From the NCBI GenBank assembly GCA_021776235.1, contig JAJFGG010000021.1:1-52057 (forward strand): a stretch of 52,057 nucleotides of DNA. Reading direction: 5' to 3'. Position 1 is the stretch's first letter. Every line of letters starts with the position of its first letter. Source of the stretch: Alphaproteobacteria bacterium (GTDB taxonomy: Bacteria > Pseudomonadota > Alphaproteobacteria > GCA-2731375). Shown piece by piece: positions 42,060 to 51,626 of the stretch. Below the pieces are notes generated by a model, which had not been told where the DNA came from, searched no databases, and worked only from the letters and a program-made list of their open reading frames with translations. Both the position numbers and the translations under genes were made by a program.

Positions 42060-44813
42060 ATGGCTAATATTGCAAAGGCCCTAAACATGTTGGCCGGTGG
42101 GAACTCCGTCGGCGATGGTTTCTTCGAAGTCGCCGCATCGGCCATGGTCGAGGGCCTTGGTTGTCGATGGGCCGGTATATGCAGCCTTGCCGACGACGGC
42201 AAATCGGTCAGGGTTTTGGCCATGGCGGGAGACGCGCCGCCGATCGAGCGAGAGCGTTTCCCGTTGCAGGGCACGCCCGCGGAACGGCTCTATGCCGAAC
42301 CGCGGTCCGGTGAACTGCATATCGTCGATGATTTAACTACGCGTTTTCCGGAATGGCGGGAGATGCACGGCGTTGCCCTGCATCGTTACAGCGCGGGCCT
42401 TTTTCGGCGGCCCGACGGCCGGCCGGCCGGACATATTTTTATTCTTGACGACCGCGCCGTAACAAGGGCGAAAGAAGCCTGGGAACTCTTCGATCTGATT
42501 GGCCGGCGGGTCGGTGCGGAATTCGCGCTATTCAGTGAATCTGCCGGTGGCGCACGGCTCGAAAGACTGGTTGATGGTACGGGCACGGCCCATGTTGTTA
42601 CAGATGCCTCGGGCCAGATCATATTCGCCAATAACACATTTGCCAACTGGGCTGATTTTCCAAGCGGGGCGGATATAGTCGGCAGCGAAATGACGCGATG
42701 GATCGATCCCAGCGCCCGGGCTGTCAACAGGCTGGCTTTGTCTAATTTATTGCGGCAGGGCACCGTCGACGAGTATGAGACCATGTTGATCGACCGCCAT
42801 GGCGTTCGGCGCGAGGTTGTGGTTGCGGCGACGGTAGACCGGACGCCGGCGGGTAGTCGCGTCGTCGTGCTAATGCGCGATGTCAAAAAACGCAACGATA
42901 CCGAACGGGCGCGCCTGGAAAGCGAGATGCGTTTTCGCAATCTGATCGAGGGCTCGCTGGAAGGCATATTGATTTCCGACGAGTGGATGCGGCCCCTGTT
43001 CGTCAATCGGATGGCCGTCCGCATGTTCGGCTACGACGGGCCAAATGAACTGAAGGCGCTTGGCAGCTATCGGCGGATGGTGGCAGCCCATGAATTGCCA
43101 CGATTCTGCGCCTGGTGGCGGCAAATTCTCGACGGCGAAAGTGTAGAGATCGAACAGGAATTCGAAGGCCGGCGCGAGGATGGCGCCCCTATTTGCGTGC
43201 GTATTTTGGCCCGGCGGATCGAATGGGACGGAAATCCGGCGGTGCAAAGTACCTTGCTGGACATCACCGAAAGGCATCGCGCCGCCGAGGAGCGGGCCGA
43301 AGCAGAAGCGCGCCTAAAGGCGATCATCGAAAATGCGCCCTTTTCCATTGTTCTTAAGGACGGCGAGGGGCGCTATGTCTCGATGAATCGCAAAGGCGAA
43401 GAATGGTTGGGGACAACCATCGATGCAGTAGCCGGGCGATTTCCCGATGCCATTCATCCCCAGGCCGCCGGCAAGCGCGAACGAAGAAGGGACCTTGAGG
43501 TCTTGAATGACGGGCGGATCGTCAGTTATGAAATTGCTGGTGAAGCTGAAAACGCACACCGTACTTTTTGGGTTACGAAATTTCCGATATTGGGTCCGGC
43601 CGGGGCGTTGGCGGGGTTGGGCACCATCGTTTCCGACATTTCCGACCGCAAGCAGGCCGAAAATCTTTTGCAGCGTCAGATGGAGGAAGCTGAAAAGTCC
43701 AATGACGCCAAAACCAGATTTTTGGCGGCGGCCAGCCATGATTTGCGCCAACCGCTGCATTCAATGGAGTTGATGCTGGAAATCTTGGCCCGCATTGTCC
43801 AAGAGCCGGCGCAACAGGAACTGGTTTCGGATATTGCCCAGGCCGCCAATATAGCGGCCGGTCTGTTGAACCCGTTATTGGATTTTTCCCGCCTGGAAGC
43901 GGGCATGGTGCAGCCCGAAATTAAGGACTTTTCCATTGCATCGCTGCTGCGGGATATGGACGTGCGATTCCGTTCTCAGGCCGAAAATGCCGGCCTGGAG
44001 TTACGGATTGTACCGTCTGACGCGGTGATCCGAAGCGACCCTGTATTGCTTTCCCTTATCGTTAGCAATTTTCTTTCGAATGCAGTGCGCTACACTGAGA
44101 AAGGGCGCTTGCTGTTGGGCTGCCGGCGACACGGCAATGCGCTGCGGATCGAAGTTTGGGATACCGGGCCGGGCATAGACAGCAAACATCTGCATTCAAT
44201 TTTTGAAGAATTTCACCAGCTTGAAACGGTCAGCCGCGATCGCGATAAGGGCCTTGGTCTTGGCCTTGCCATCGTCAAGGCTCAGGCAAGCTTGTTGCAA
44301 CACGAGGTGCGGGTGGCGACAAAACCGGGGCGGGGATCGACTTTTTCAATCGAGGTGCCCTTTATCAAGGCCACGGAAAAACATAACCCGGTTCTGGTAG
44401 CAGATTCAGTCAAGCCGGAATTCTTAGTCGGTCTTCGCATGCTGATTTTGGAAGATGATCCAAGCATTCAACGGGCAACCAAAACCCTGCTGGAACGTTG
44501 GGGGTGTACTGTTTCATTGGCGGCAAACCGCGGCGAGGCGATGAATGTGATAGCCGACGAAACGGCCATGTTTGACCTCATAATTGCCGATTATCAACTG
44601 GAACACGGTGATAATGGTGTCGATACCGTGCTGCAAATTCAGGACCAACTGGACTATGACGTACCGGCCATCATCGTCACGGCCAATTTCTCCAATGAAA
44701 GCCTGCGGCGCGCCGACAAGAATGCTTTTCCCGTGTTGCAGAAACCATTCCGCCCGGACGCGTTGCGTTCGGCTATCGCCCGCTCAATTCTCGACCATGC
44801 AGCGGCGTCTTGA
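42060..44813 (+). CDS. hybrid sensor histidine kinase with GAF, PAS repeats and receiver
   Basis: 917 residues, no transmembrane helix, so a cytoplasmic sensor. About 1-160 is GAF-like, then three PAS domains (about 165-285, 290-410, 415-540), a short coiled coil, HisKA with H560 (AASHDLRQPLHSME), HATPase_c with NFLSNAVRYTEKG, DTGPGID and KGLGLGLAIVKAQASLL, and a receiver with D844 (LIIADYQLEHGDNG) and QKPFRP. The HDLRQPL box is of the hybrid-kinase type that partners with NarL/FixJ regulators. Such a regulator lies convergently next door, 93 bases away. Confidence 0.93.
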   Translation: MANIAKALNMLAGGNSVGDGFFEVAASAMVEGLGCRWAGICSLADDGKSVRVLAMAGDAPPIERERFPLQGTPAERLYAEPRSGELHIVDDLTTRFPEWREMHGVALHRYSAGLFRRPDGRPAGHIFILDDRAVTRAKEAWELFDLIGRRVGAEFALFSESAGGARLERLVDGTGTAHVVTDASGQIIFANNTFANWADFPSGADIVGSEMTRWIDPSARAVNRLALSNLLRQGTVDEYETMLIDRHGVRREVVVAATVDRTPAGSRVVVLMRDVKKRNDTERARLESEMRFRNLIEGSLEGILISDEWMRPLFVNRMAVRMFGYDGPNELKALGSYRRMVAAHELPRFCAWWRQILDGESVEIEQEFEGRREDGAPICVRILARRIEWDGNPAVQSTLLDITERHRAAEERAEAEARLKAIIENAPFSIVLKDGEGRYVSMNRKGEEWLGTTIDAVAGRFPDAIHPQAAGKRERRRDLEVLNDGRIVSYEIAGEAENAHRTFWVTKFPILGPAGALAGLGTIVSDISDRKQAENLLQRQMEEAEKSNDAKTRFLAAASHDLRQPLHSMELMLEILARIVQEPAQQELVSDIAQAANIAAGLLNPLLDFSRLEAGMVQPEIKDFSIASLLRDMDVRFRSQAENAGLELRIVPSDAVIRSDPVLLSLIVSNFLSNAVRYTEKGRLLLGCRRHGNALRIEVWDTGPGIDSKHLHSIFEEFHQLETVSRDRDKGLGLGLAIVKAQASLLQHEVRVATKPGRGSTFSIEVPFIKATEKHNPVLVADSVKPEFLVGLRMLILEDDPSIQRATKTLLERWGCTVSLAANRGEAMNVIADETAMFDLIIADYQLEHGDNGVDTVLQIQDQLDYDVPAIIVTANFSNESLRRADKNAFPVLQKPFRPDALRSAIARSILDHAAAS

Positions 44814-44906
44814 GCGCTTTGCCAGAGAACAATGCGCTGCGCCGCGCGGGTCCACCAGGTCTGCCAGGCGAAACCAATCCTGTGGCTTCAGTCCCTTAAA
44901 TCGAAA

Positions 44907-45572
44907 TCAGGCAATACCGCTATCGTTTGAATTTTTTTTGTCGATTAGAGCCGAACTTGCAATAACCGCTTCGGTCCGGTTGCTGACCCCAAGGCTTTTG
45001 AAAATGCGGGTCATGTGAACCTTCACTGTGCCCGGCGACAGGCCCAGCCCGGTTGCGATGGCTTTATTCGATTTGCCTTCGGCCAGAAGTGCCAATACTT
45101 CCTTCTGTCTTGGCGTCAATACTTCCGACTGATCGCCGCGCGGCGGCCGCGGCGCACTTGATGGGGCATCCAGCAGGGTTGGTGGCAAATAGACGCCACC
45201 GGCCAAAATTAAACGTAACGCATTGATCATGACATCCGCGGACGCCGATTTCGGTATATAGCCTGATGCGCCCAACTGAATGGCGTTGCGCACGTCACTG
45301 GCACGGTCATTGACAGACATCACCACGACGGTGGTGTCTTGATAGGCCTCGCACAACGCCTTCAGGTCAATGGGTCCGCCAAGACCGTCGAACATCAGAT
45401 CGGTCAAAACCAGATCAAAGCGTTCCTGCTGTTTCGGCGCCAGCCCGAGCGCCTGATCCAGACTGTTGGCCTCGACAATCTCCACATTTTCGTCCAGTTG
45501 GCGCAAAACATGGCGCAGGCCGGCCCGAAAAATCGCGTGATCATCAACAGACAGGACTCTCAAGTTACCCAT
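44907..45572 (-). CDS. NarL/FixJ-family response regulator
   Basis: 221 residues. Receiver with acidic pair D10/D11 (SVDDH), phosphoacceptor D58 (FDLVLTDLMF) and Lys in GYIPKSA; LuxR-type helix-turn-helix from about 150 (LTPRQKEVLALLAEGKSNKA, then TVKVHMTRIFKSLGV). The convergent GAF/PAS hybrid kinase is the likely partner. Upstream is an AT-rich spacer that should hold its promoter. Its regulon cannot be read from the window. Confidence 0.94.
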   Translation of the reverse strand: MGNLRVLSVDDHAIFRAGLRHVLRQLDENVEIVEANSLDQALGLAPKQQERFDLVLTDLMFDGLGGPIDLKALCEAYQDTTVVVMSVNDRASDVRNAIQLGASGYIPKSASADVMINALRLILAGGVYLPPTLLDAPSSAPRPPRGDQSEVLTPRQKEVLALLAEGKSNKAIATGLGLSPGTVKVHMTRIFKSLGVSNRTEAVIASSALIDKKNSNDSGIA

Positions 45573-45904
45573 GAACTATTCTCCGGAAGCAAACGATGTT
45601 CCTTCCCTTGTAGTTTTCGCCTAAGTAAACCAAATAGCAACCAACAAAGAACCAAAATTTCCAAACTTCAAAATTAACAAAGAAACTATTCTAAGCATAC
45701 AAAACTAAAAAAATGTTTTCTAATACCGAGTACACTGTATGCTTATTAATAAAAAACAACACTATGCCGCGCAATTTGCAAATACCACTTCCAAGTATTT
45801 CCAATTACTTGGCCAGTATATACTGATATCGCGCGAAAAATACTCCAGTTTCACTCCAATATCATACTCTTGAAAAATTTGCCTTAATATTGATGGCGTA
45901 CGCC
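45573..45904. promoter_or_regulatory. AT-rich spacer with an inverted repeat
   Basis: About 330 bases far richer in A+T than anything else in the window, with many A- and T-runs and no open frame worth calling. CCAAGTA (45791-45797) and TACTTGG (45806-45812) form a perfect seven-base inverted repeat with eight bases between. It lies upstream of the NarL-type gene and downstream of the Sel1 gene. It could be a curved-DNA promoter region, a silenced (nucleoid-protein-bound) island or the scar of a lost element. Confidence 0.4.
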
Positions 45905-46369
45905 TTATCGCATAGCGTGCGGGTGGTCCACCAATGTCAACGCTGCGGCGATCCGCTCTGGCGTAAGGCGTTTGGCAATTTCGTCGCGGCGGCGGCGAGC
46001 CCATTTTTGACCCCTTCGCGCGGCCAATTCCAACCAAGCATAGGCCCGCACCAAGTCACGCTCGACGCCCAGGCCGCGGGCGTAAAGGTCGCCCAGGTTC
46101 AGTTGCGCCACAACCGCGCCCTGCTGTGCGGCGCGCCGGTACCAATAGACCGCCATGGCTGGATCACGGGCCACGCCCAGGCCCTGAATGAAGAGGCCGG
46201 CCAGGGCGATCTGGGCGTCCGGATCGCCAGCTTGGGCCTGCGCCTGCCATTCCGCCAGGGCCAGGGCATAGTCGCCACCGTCATAGGCCTGCAATCCCGC
46301 GGCAAAATCCGCCCGTGCGGGTGAAGGACCCAACCAAACCAGGACGGTGACCAGACAGAGCATGCGCAT
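45905..46369 (-). CDS. secreted Sel1-repeat protein
   Basis: 154 residues from the ATG at 46367-46369. The signal peptide MRMLCLVTVLVWLGPSPARA is followed by a TPR/Sel1 array: GDYALALAEWQAQAQAGDPD, a full Sel1 repeat ending GVARDPAMAVYWYRRAAQQG, and a third ending GVERDLVRAYAWLELAARRG. Sel1 proteins act as adaptors, often in the periplasm; the partner is unknown. Divergent from the FAD oxidoreductase gene. Confidence 0.88.
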   Translation of the reverse strand: MRMLCLVTVLVWLGPSPARADFAAGLQAYDGGDYALALAEWQAQAQAGDPDAQIALAGLFIQGLGVARDPAMAVYWYRRAAQQGAVVAQLNLGDLYARGLGVERDLVRAYAWLELAARRGQKWARRRRDEIAKRLTPERIAAALTLVDHPHAMR

Positions 46370-46474
46370 GGGTACTTCTATACGGCGGTTGCGCCGCAAA
46401 TTATCCACAATTTGTCGTGAAAACCCTGTGCTATGGTTCCAAAAATTCTATACCGGATCTGGGAGCCCTGCCGC

Positions 46475-47800
46475 ATGACTGACGAATTTTTCACCGAGGA
46501 TTCCAAGGTGACGCCCTTTTGGTGGGAGGCCGCCCCGCCGCGACTAATCAACGATCCAATACCCGATAGCGCGGACGTGGCCGTGGTTGGTGGCGGTTAT
46601 GCGGGCCTGTCGACGGCATTGGAACTGGCACGCAACGGCGCCGATGTCTTGGTGCTGGAAGCGGAAGCGTTTGGCCATGGCGCTTCGTCCCGCAATGGCG
46701 GCGGGGTTAGCGGCACAAATGTGGGCAAGGGGCCAACTGCCGGCGCCACGTCACCGGTGGAGCGCGCTTTGGGCAAGGAGCGCATGCGCCAGTTGCTGGT
46801 GGGCGGGGCCGAGTCCATGGCAAATCTTGAAAACATGATCGAGCGGGAAAACCTGGATTGCCACTATGTCCGTTGCGGCCGGTTTGTTGGTGCCTATACG
46901 CCGGCCCACTATGACGGCATGGCGGCCAAGGTGGCGCAATTGAATGCGGCAGGGGATGCCGGCGCCGCGCTGTTGCCGCGTGCCGAACAACGCCGCGAGA
47001 TCGCCACGGATTTCTATTTCGGAGGCATGACGGTGGATCGCGCGGGCAGTGTCCACCCCGCCATGTTGCAGATGGGCCTGTTGGCCCGCTGCCAGGAACG
47101 AGGCGTTACCTTGTGCGCCAACACGCCTATGCAGGGGATCAGCCGCGAGGGCGACGGCTTTCTGGTGGCGACCAGCGCCGGCGTCATCAAGGCGCGGGAA
47201 GTGGTGGTGGGCACCAATGGCTATACCGGCAAGGCAACGCCATGGCTGCGCCGGCGCCTGATCCCGGCGGCCAGCTATATCATCGCGACGGAGGAACGGC
47301 CCGAGGAAGAAATCAGGGCCTTGATTCCCAACAACCGCACCATGGCGGATTCCAAGAGGGTCCTGAATTACTACCGTCTCTCTCCCGACGGCCGGCGGGT
47401 TCTGTTCGGCGGCCGTGCGCGCCTGTCGCAAGGTGACCCCCGCGCCTGCGCCGGAATACTGCAGCGCCAGTTGCTCGATGTTTTCCCACAACTCGCCGGC
47501 ATCCGTATCAGCCATGCCTGGACGGGAGGCATCGCCTTCACCTTTGATTTTCTGCCCCATATGGGCCGGCGGAAGGGCGTACACTATATGGCTGGCTGCA
47601 ACGGCGCCGGCGTGGCCATGATGACCTATCTGGGTACCCAGACAGCGCTGAAGATTCTGGATAAGGCAAATCGACCCTGCCCGTTCGATGAGTTACCTTT
47701 TCCCAGCCAGCCGTTTTATACGGGACAGCCCTGGTTCTTGCCGATCGTTTCCAGCTATTACGCTCTGCGGGACCGCATCGACCGAGCTCGCGCAGCCTAA
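46475..47800 (+). CDS. FAD-dependent amine/amino-acid oxidase (DAO family)
   Basis: 441 residues from the ATG at 46475 (GGGAG upstream); an earlier frame start at 46433 lacks family sequence. Dinucleotide loop GGGYAGLSTALELARNG (G39, G41, G44), then SSRNGGGVSG and the C-terminal FAD motif GRRKGVHYMAGCNGAGVAMM. It resembles gamma-glutamylputrescine oxidase (PuuB) and related FAD oxidases acting on secondary or primary amines; the exact substrate is not readable. The TPR gene starts 44 bases after its stop on the same strand. Confidence 0.9.
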   Translation: MTDEFFTEDSKVTPFWWEAAPPRLINDPIPDSADVAVVGGGYAGLSTALELARNGADVLVLEAEAFGHGASSRNGGGVSGTNVGKGPTAGATSPVERALGKERMRQLLVGGAESMANLENMIERENLDCHYVRCGRFVGAYTPAHYDGMAAKVAQLNAAGDAGAALLPRAEQRREIATDFYFGGMTVDRAGSVHPAMLQMGLLARCQERGVTLCANTPMQGISREGDGFLVATSAGVIKAREVVVGTNGYTGKATPWLRRRLIPAASYIIATEERPEEEIRALIPNNRTMADSKRVLNYYRLSPDGRRVLFGGRARLSQGDPRACAGILQRQLLDVFPQLAGIRISHAWTGGIAFTFDFLPHMGRRKGVHYMAGCNGAGVAMMTYLGTQTALKILDKANRPCPFDELPFPSQPFYTGQPWFLPIVSSYYALRDRIDRARAA

Positions 47801-47844
47801 CCGCCGATAACAATGCGGCCGTGGCCGATCCAAAAGGAAGTCCC

Positions 47845-49119
47845 ATGCTTAACGACCGCTATGACAACCCGCTAACGACCAGGTCTCAATCCGCACGTGA
47901 TGCTTATGTCGAAGGTGTGGACTCCATCTTGTCAGCTAACGGGGACGGTATCGGGTTGCTGCAAGGGGCAGTTCAGGCGGATGACAGCTTTGCGCTGGCG
48001 CATGCGGCATTGGCAAGGGCCCTGCAGATTTCAGCACGGGGTGCGGAAGCGGTGGCGGCGATAACAAAGGCCCGTGCGTTGGCCGCCGGGATCTCCGGCC
48101 GGGAGCGAGGGCATATCAACATGCTCGGGCACTTAATTGATGGTGACGGCGCTTTGGCCTACGCAGCGGCGCTTGACCATCTTGCCGCTTTTCCGCGCGA
48201 CGCGTTGATCGCCCAGCCTCTCACCGGAGTCTTCGGCTTGATCGGGTTCAGCGGCTTGTCGGGACGCGAGGCCGAACAACTTGCGTTCCTGGCTCAACTC
48301 GCGCCGCATTATGGCGAGGATTGGTGGTTTGGAACGCAATTCGCCTTTGCGCAGATCGAGGTCGGCCAGGCGGATCGGGCATTGCAGACCATCGAATGTG
48401 CGCTGGAGCGAAATCCGTGCAGCGCCCATGGTGCCCATGTCCGCGCCCACATTCATTATGAACGAGGAGAAACCGAGGCCGGCCTCGCTTACCTGGGTGA
48501 ATGGCGGCGGGATTACCAGCGCCGGGGCGTGCTGTATTGCCACATCAGCTGGCATGTCGCCCTCTGGATGCTGGAGCGTGGCGACGCGGCGGCCGCTTGG
48601 CGGATTATTGATGACTGTGTTCGTCCGGGCAAGGTATGGGGTCCGCCGCTCAATGTGCTCACCGATACGGCTTCTTTCCTGCACCGGGCGGAGTTGATGG
48701 GCGGGGCGCCCCAGCCGGAGCGTTGGCGCGAGGTCAGTGAGTTTGCGCGGCAACTCTTCCCGAAGCCCGGCATCGCCTTTGCCGATGTGCACGCCGCGCT
48801 GGCTCATGCAATGTCGGGGGAGACCGACGCATTGGCCAAATTGATCGCCGAGCCGGTCGGTCCGGCCGGCGAGGTCGTGGCGGCGTTGGCCCAGGTTTTT
48901 GCGGCATTCGCCCGTCAGGATTGGACAGAAAGCATTGCCTTGTTAGCCCCCGTGATGGCCACGCACGAGCGCATCGGCGGCAGCCGGGCACAACGTGATC
49001 TGCTCGAATTCTCCCTGGTCGCAGCCCTCCTTAAGGCCGGTCGTCCCGACGATGCCAGGCTGACGTTGATCAGCCGTCGACCAAAGAAGGTCGGGGCACG
49101 GGCGGTGGCCGGGCTTTGA
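47845..49119 (+). CDS. tetratricopeptide repeat protein of the TTC38 type
   Basis: 424 residues from the ATG at 47845, which has AAGGAAG upstream. The whole length matches the pattern of TTC38-like proteins: TRSQSARDAYVEGVDSILSA at the start, AHAALARALQ, SGRERGHINMLGHLIDGDG, FPRDALIAQPLTGVFGLIGF, APHYGEDWWFGTQFAFAQIE, HGAHVRAHIHYERGE and YCHISWHVALWMLERGD. TTC38 proteins are widespread from bacteria to animals, with no settled biochemical role. No signal peptide. It probably shares a transcript with the FAD oxidase. Confidence 0.88.
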   Translation: MLNDRYDNPLTTRSQSARDAYVEGVDSILSANGDGIGLLQGAVQADDSFALAHAALARALQISARGAEAVAAITKARALAAGISGRERGHINMLGHLIDGDGALAYAAALDHLAAFPRDALIAQPLTGVFGLIGFSGLSGREAEQLAFLAQLAPHYGEDWWFGTQFAFAQIEVGQADRALQTIECALERNPCSAHGAHVRAHIHYERGETEAGLAYLGEWRRDYQRRGVLYCHISWHVALWMLERGDAAAAWRIIDDCVRPGKVWGPPLNVLTDTASFLHRAELMGGAPQPERWREVSEFARQLFPKPGIAFADVHAALAHAMSGETDALAKLIAEPVGPAGEVVAALAQVFAAFARQDWTESIALLAPVMATHERIGGSRAQRDLLEFSLVAALLKAGRPDDARLTLISRRPKKVGARAVAGL

Positions 49120-49200
49120 ACCAGCGTTGACCGGCCTCGGCCTGCGGACGCGGCTTGTCGGTCCCTTCGATTAGCTATCAACGCAGGTTGGTATAACTCC

Positions 49201-50508
49201 CTATTCCGGGTTCTCGAGATCGTTTACCAACTCCTCAAAGCTCTCCTGAACGGCCTCGGCGTCCATCTCGCTGGCAGTCACAATTTCGTCCAGTTCAAAC
49301 TCCGAATTCAAGGCGGCACTCATGGGGGTTGGCGCCATGATGACAAAATCAGAGACCTCTTCGCTGGCGATGGCCTCCCGTTGCGTGGATCGCCACAGGG
49401 CAAAGAGGCAAATCAGGGCCATGGAGACCGCGATCGTGTGAAAAAACGCTTGCGAGCCCAGGTGTTCCATTGCAAACGCCGTAATTGGGGCGCCAAGACT
49501 CGACCCAAGGGATGCGGCCAAGACCAGGGTTCCGCTTGCCGCCACCATTTGGCTTGGACTGAGGTGATCATTTGTGTGGGCGATGCACAGCGCGTACAGC
49601 GGCATCGAAAAACCGCCGAGCAGCGCAATCACCAGATAATGCATCCAGCTGCTAGTCTCGAAACCGGCCGCGCCGAATGAAACAGCGGCGCCGGCGGCGC
49701 AGGTGCCGATGATAACCTGGCGGCGGCCCAAAACATCCGACAGTCTGCCGATCGGGTATTGCAGGACGGCGCCGCCCAGTACCAGACTCCCCATAAAAAA
49801 GGATATCTGCCGCACCGACAGGCCGATGTTGGCGGCATATACGGCGCCCATGCCGAAGACCGCTCCCATAATCACGCCATTGACGAGGACGCCCATAACA
49901 CCAAGCGGCGACACGCGGTAAAGCTGGTAAACGCTGACGGATTCCGCGGTGACAAAATCCGGCGCCTTGCTAACCGACAACAGAATGGGGATGACGGCAA
50001 TGCTGACCAGCACGGAGATCAGGACAAACAATTCATAACTAGACGGGCTGGCAATGTTCAACATGAACTGACCGCCGGCCATGCTGCCCAGAGAGATCAG
50101 CATATAGAAACTGAGCAATTGCCCTCTGGTATCATTCTCCGAGGCATCGTTGAGCCAGCTTTCGGCGACAATATAGAGGCCGGCGTAGGCGAAGCCCGTG
50201 ACAAAACGCATGGTCCACCAGATCCAGGGATCGATAATTACGATATGCACCAGGATCGACGTCGACGCGAGTGACGCCATGGCGCCAAAACTGCGGATGT
50301 GACCGACACGCGTGACAAATTTGGGCACCGCGGCGGCACCAATCAGCAGGCCGACAAAGTAACCGGACATGATGAGCCCGGTGGCCGTGACGCCAAAACC
50401 CTCCAGCGAAGCCCTAAGCCCCAGAAGCGATCCCTGCAAGCCATTGCCAAGCATGATCAGCCCCAAGCCCAAGAACAAAGCCCAACTGTTGGAGATTACC
50501 TGAAACAA
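49201..50508 (-). CDS. MFS transporter, YcaD-like
   Basis: 435 residues with twelve hydrophobic segments. LIMLGNGLQGSLLGLRASLE, GLLIGAAAVPKFVTRVGHIR, GFAYAGLYIVAESWLND and LQYPIGRLSDVLGRRQVI are the YcaD-group signatures. The start appears to be TTG (50506-50508): an in-frame stop lies just upstream and the next ATG would cut into the first helix. The 60-residue C-terminal tail after the last helix is strongly acidic (SEFELDEIVTASEMDAEAVQ). Substrate unknown. Confidence 0.9.
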   Translation of the reverse strand: MFQVISNSWALFLGLGLIMLGNGLQGSLLGLRASLEGFGVTATGLIMSGYFVGLLIGAAAVPKFVTRVGHIRSFGAMASLASTSILVHIVIIDPWIWWTMRFVTGFAYAGLYIVAESWLNDASENDTRGQLLSFYMLISLGSMAGGQFMLNIASPSSYELFVLISVLVSIAVIPILLSVSKAPDFVTAESVSVYQLYRVSPLGVMGVLVNGVIMGAVFGMGAVYAANIGLSVRQISFFMGSLVLGGAVLQYPIGRLSDVLGRRQVIIGTCAAGAAVSFGAAGFETSSWMHYLVIALLGGFSMPLYALCIAHTNDHLSPSQMVAASGTLVLAASLGSSLGAPITAFAMEHLGSQAFFHTIAVSMALICLFALWRSTQREAIASEEVSDFVIMAPTPMSAALNSEFELDEIVTASEMDAEAVQESFEELVNDLENPE

Positions 50509-50979
50509 TTCATTCTACTTTCTGAATTAGTGCTGGTCCCGGTTGCTTATGCAGTACAGAATTTGCTGGGACAAGAAAATTGAACCACAACGGTCCAAGT
50601 CACGGCGTCGCGTCAAACATACCCCTCGCACATGTAAATATTCCTTACCGCGACCTGGCGCGGTGCTGCCTTCGCCTCGGAACAAGGGCCCGCGAGACAG
50701 ACTGTTTTCAACGCCCAGTAGAGGCAGGATCCGGCCGCAACTTGCGCCCACCGGTACATTCAGGCGGCAGCCAAACGGCTATCAGCCATAACCGCGCGTC
50801 ATTGACTTATCCGAGATATCATCTATGTACGCCCCATACGTATTGCATTGGTTTGGTGCGACCTGATTAACCGGTACGCCGTTTAGCTAAGTTATCCCCT
50901 GACAATGTGGACGTTAAATTGACCGCGCCGTCGCATGGCGTGAGGCGCGGAATAAATACCACTGTTAAAGGAATTAGCT
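50509..50979. other. 470-base spacer upstream of the cold-shock gene
   Basis: No gene is supported; small frames here have no ribosome site or family features. The last 180 bases are AT-richer. The cold-shock mRNA leader should lie in this region; AAAGGA at 50967-50972 is the ribosome site. A TTGACT-containing stretch near 50803 is a possible but weak promoter. Confidence 0.4.
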
Positions 50980-51189
50980 ATGACCACTGGTACCGTAAAA
51001 TGGTTCAACTCCGCTAAGGGGTACGGGTTCATTGAGCCGGAAGACGGCTCAAAAGACGCTTTTGTTCACATTTCCGCCGTCGAGCGCGCCGGATTGAGTT
51101 CGCTTAACGAAGGGCAGAAGGTCTCCTACGAGCTTCAGCCGGGACAGAACGGCAAATCTTCCGCCGAGAATCTGTCCGTAGTCGACTAG
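50980..51189 (+). CDS. cold-shock protein, CspA family
   Basis: 69 residues, a single OB-fold cold-shock domain binding single-stranded [26 protein letters not shown] holds RNP1 (KGYGFIEP), and [14 protein letters not shown] holds RNP2. Length and ending (ENLSVVD) are normal. A perfect hairpin follows the stop. Confidence 0.98.
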   Translation: MTTGTVKWFNSAKGYGFIEPEDGSKDAFVHISAVERAGLSSLNEGQKVSYELQPGQNGKSSAENLSVVD

Positions 51190-51199
51190 ATACGCTAGG

Positions 51200-51229
51200 C
51201 ATCGCCTCCGACACCCGTTGGAGGCGATG
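51200..51229 (+). terminator. perfect 10-base-pair hairpin after the cold-shock gene
   Basis: CATCGCCTCC (51200-51209) pairs perfectly with GGAGGCGATG (51220-51229) over a 10-base loop, 11 bases past the stop codon. No T-run follows, so it may be a terminator of the non-canonical GC-rich kind or a 3' stabilising element. Confidence 0.6.
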
Positions 51230-51440
51230 ACCGCGCGCCGCGGTGCGGCCCGCGACGGCTGCTAGGCGGTCGGTGGAAAAGAATGGCCCAATCACGGTCA
51301 GCCCTCGTCGACGATAATTAGTAGTGACTAAGCCGATAAATGGCGCAGTGCAGCGCTATGAGCTGCCTTGAACACTAGCCCGTGCAGACGATGAGCGGCA
51401 CTGCTTGCGCCGATCCGACCCGAAACAGAGGATTGCCGAA

Positions 51441-51626
51441 ATGTCAAAGTCAGCAAAATCAAGAGCCGAAGAACAGTTCGCCGCAACCCAGAAGAAGGAC
51501 AGGCAGGCCTTAAGAGAAAAAGAAATTGCCCAGCAGGAACGCGCCGATCATCAGGCAAAGCTGCGGGCCCTTCGCCTGGCGAAAGAGGCGGCCGACAAGG
51601 CGGCGACCGAGGCGGCCGACGCCTAG
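51441..51626 (+). CDS. small, highly charged helical protein of unknown function
   Basis: 61 residues from the ATG at 51441, with AGAGGA upstream. Lys/Arg/Glu/Ala-rich throughout, predicted as one long helix (QKKDRQALREKEIAQQERAD, LRALRLAKEAADKAATEAAD). Comparable small charged proteins near cold-shock genes are common in Alphaproteobacteria, with unknown role (recollection, not checked). The stop TAG is formed by the TA-G edge of the adjoining inverted-repeat element, so the original C-terminus may have been different. Confidence 0.65.
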   Translation: MSKSAKSRAEEQFAATQKKDRQALREKEIAQQERADHQAKLRALRLAKEAADKAATEAADA

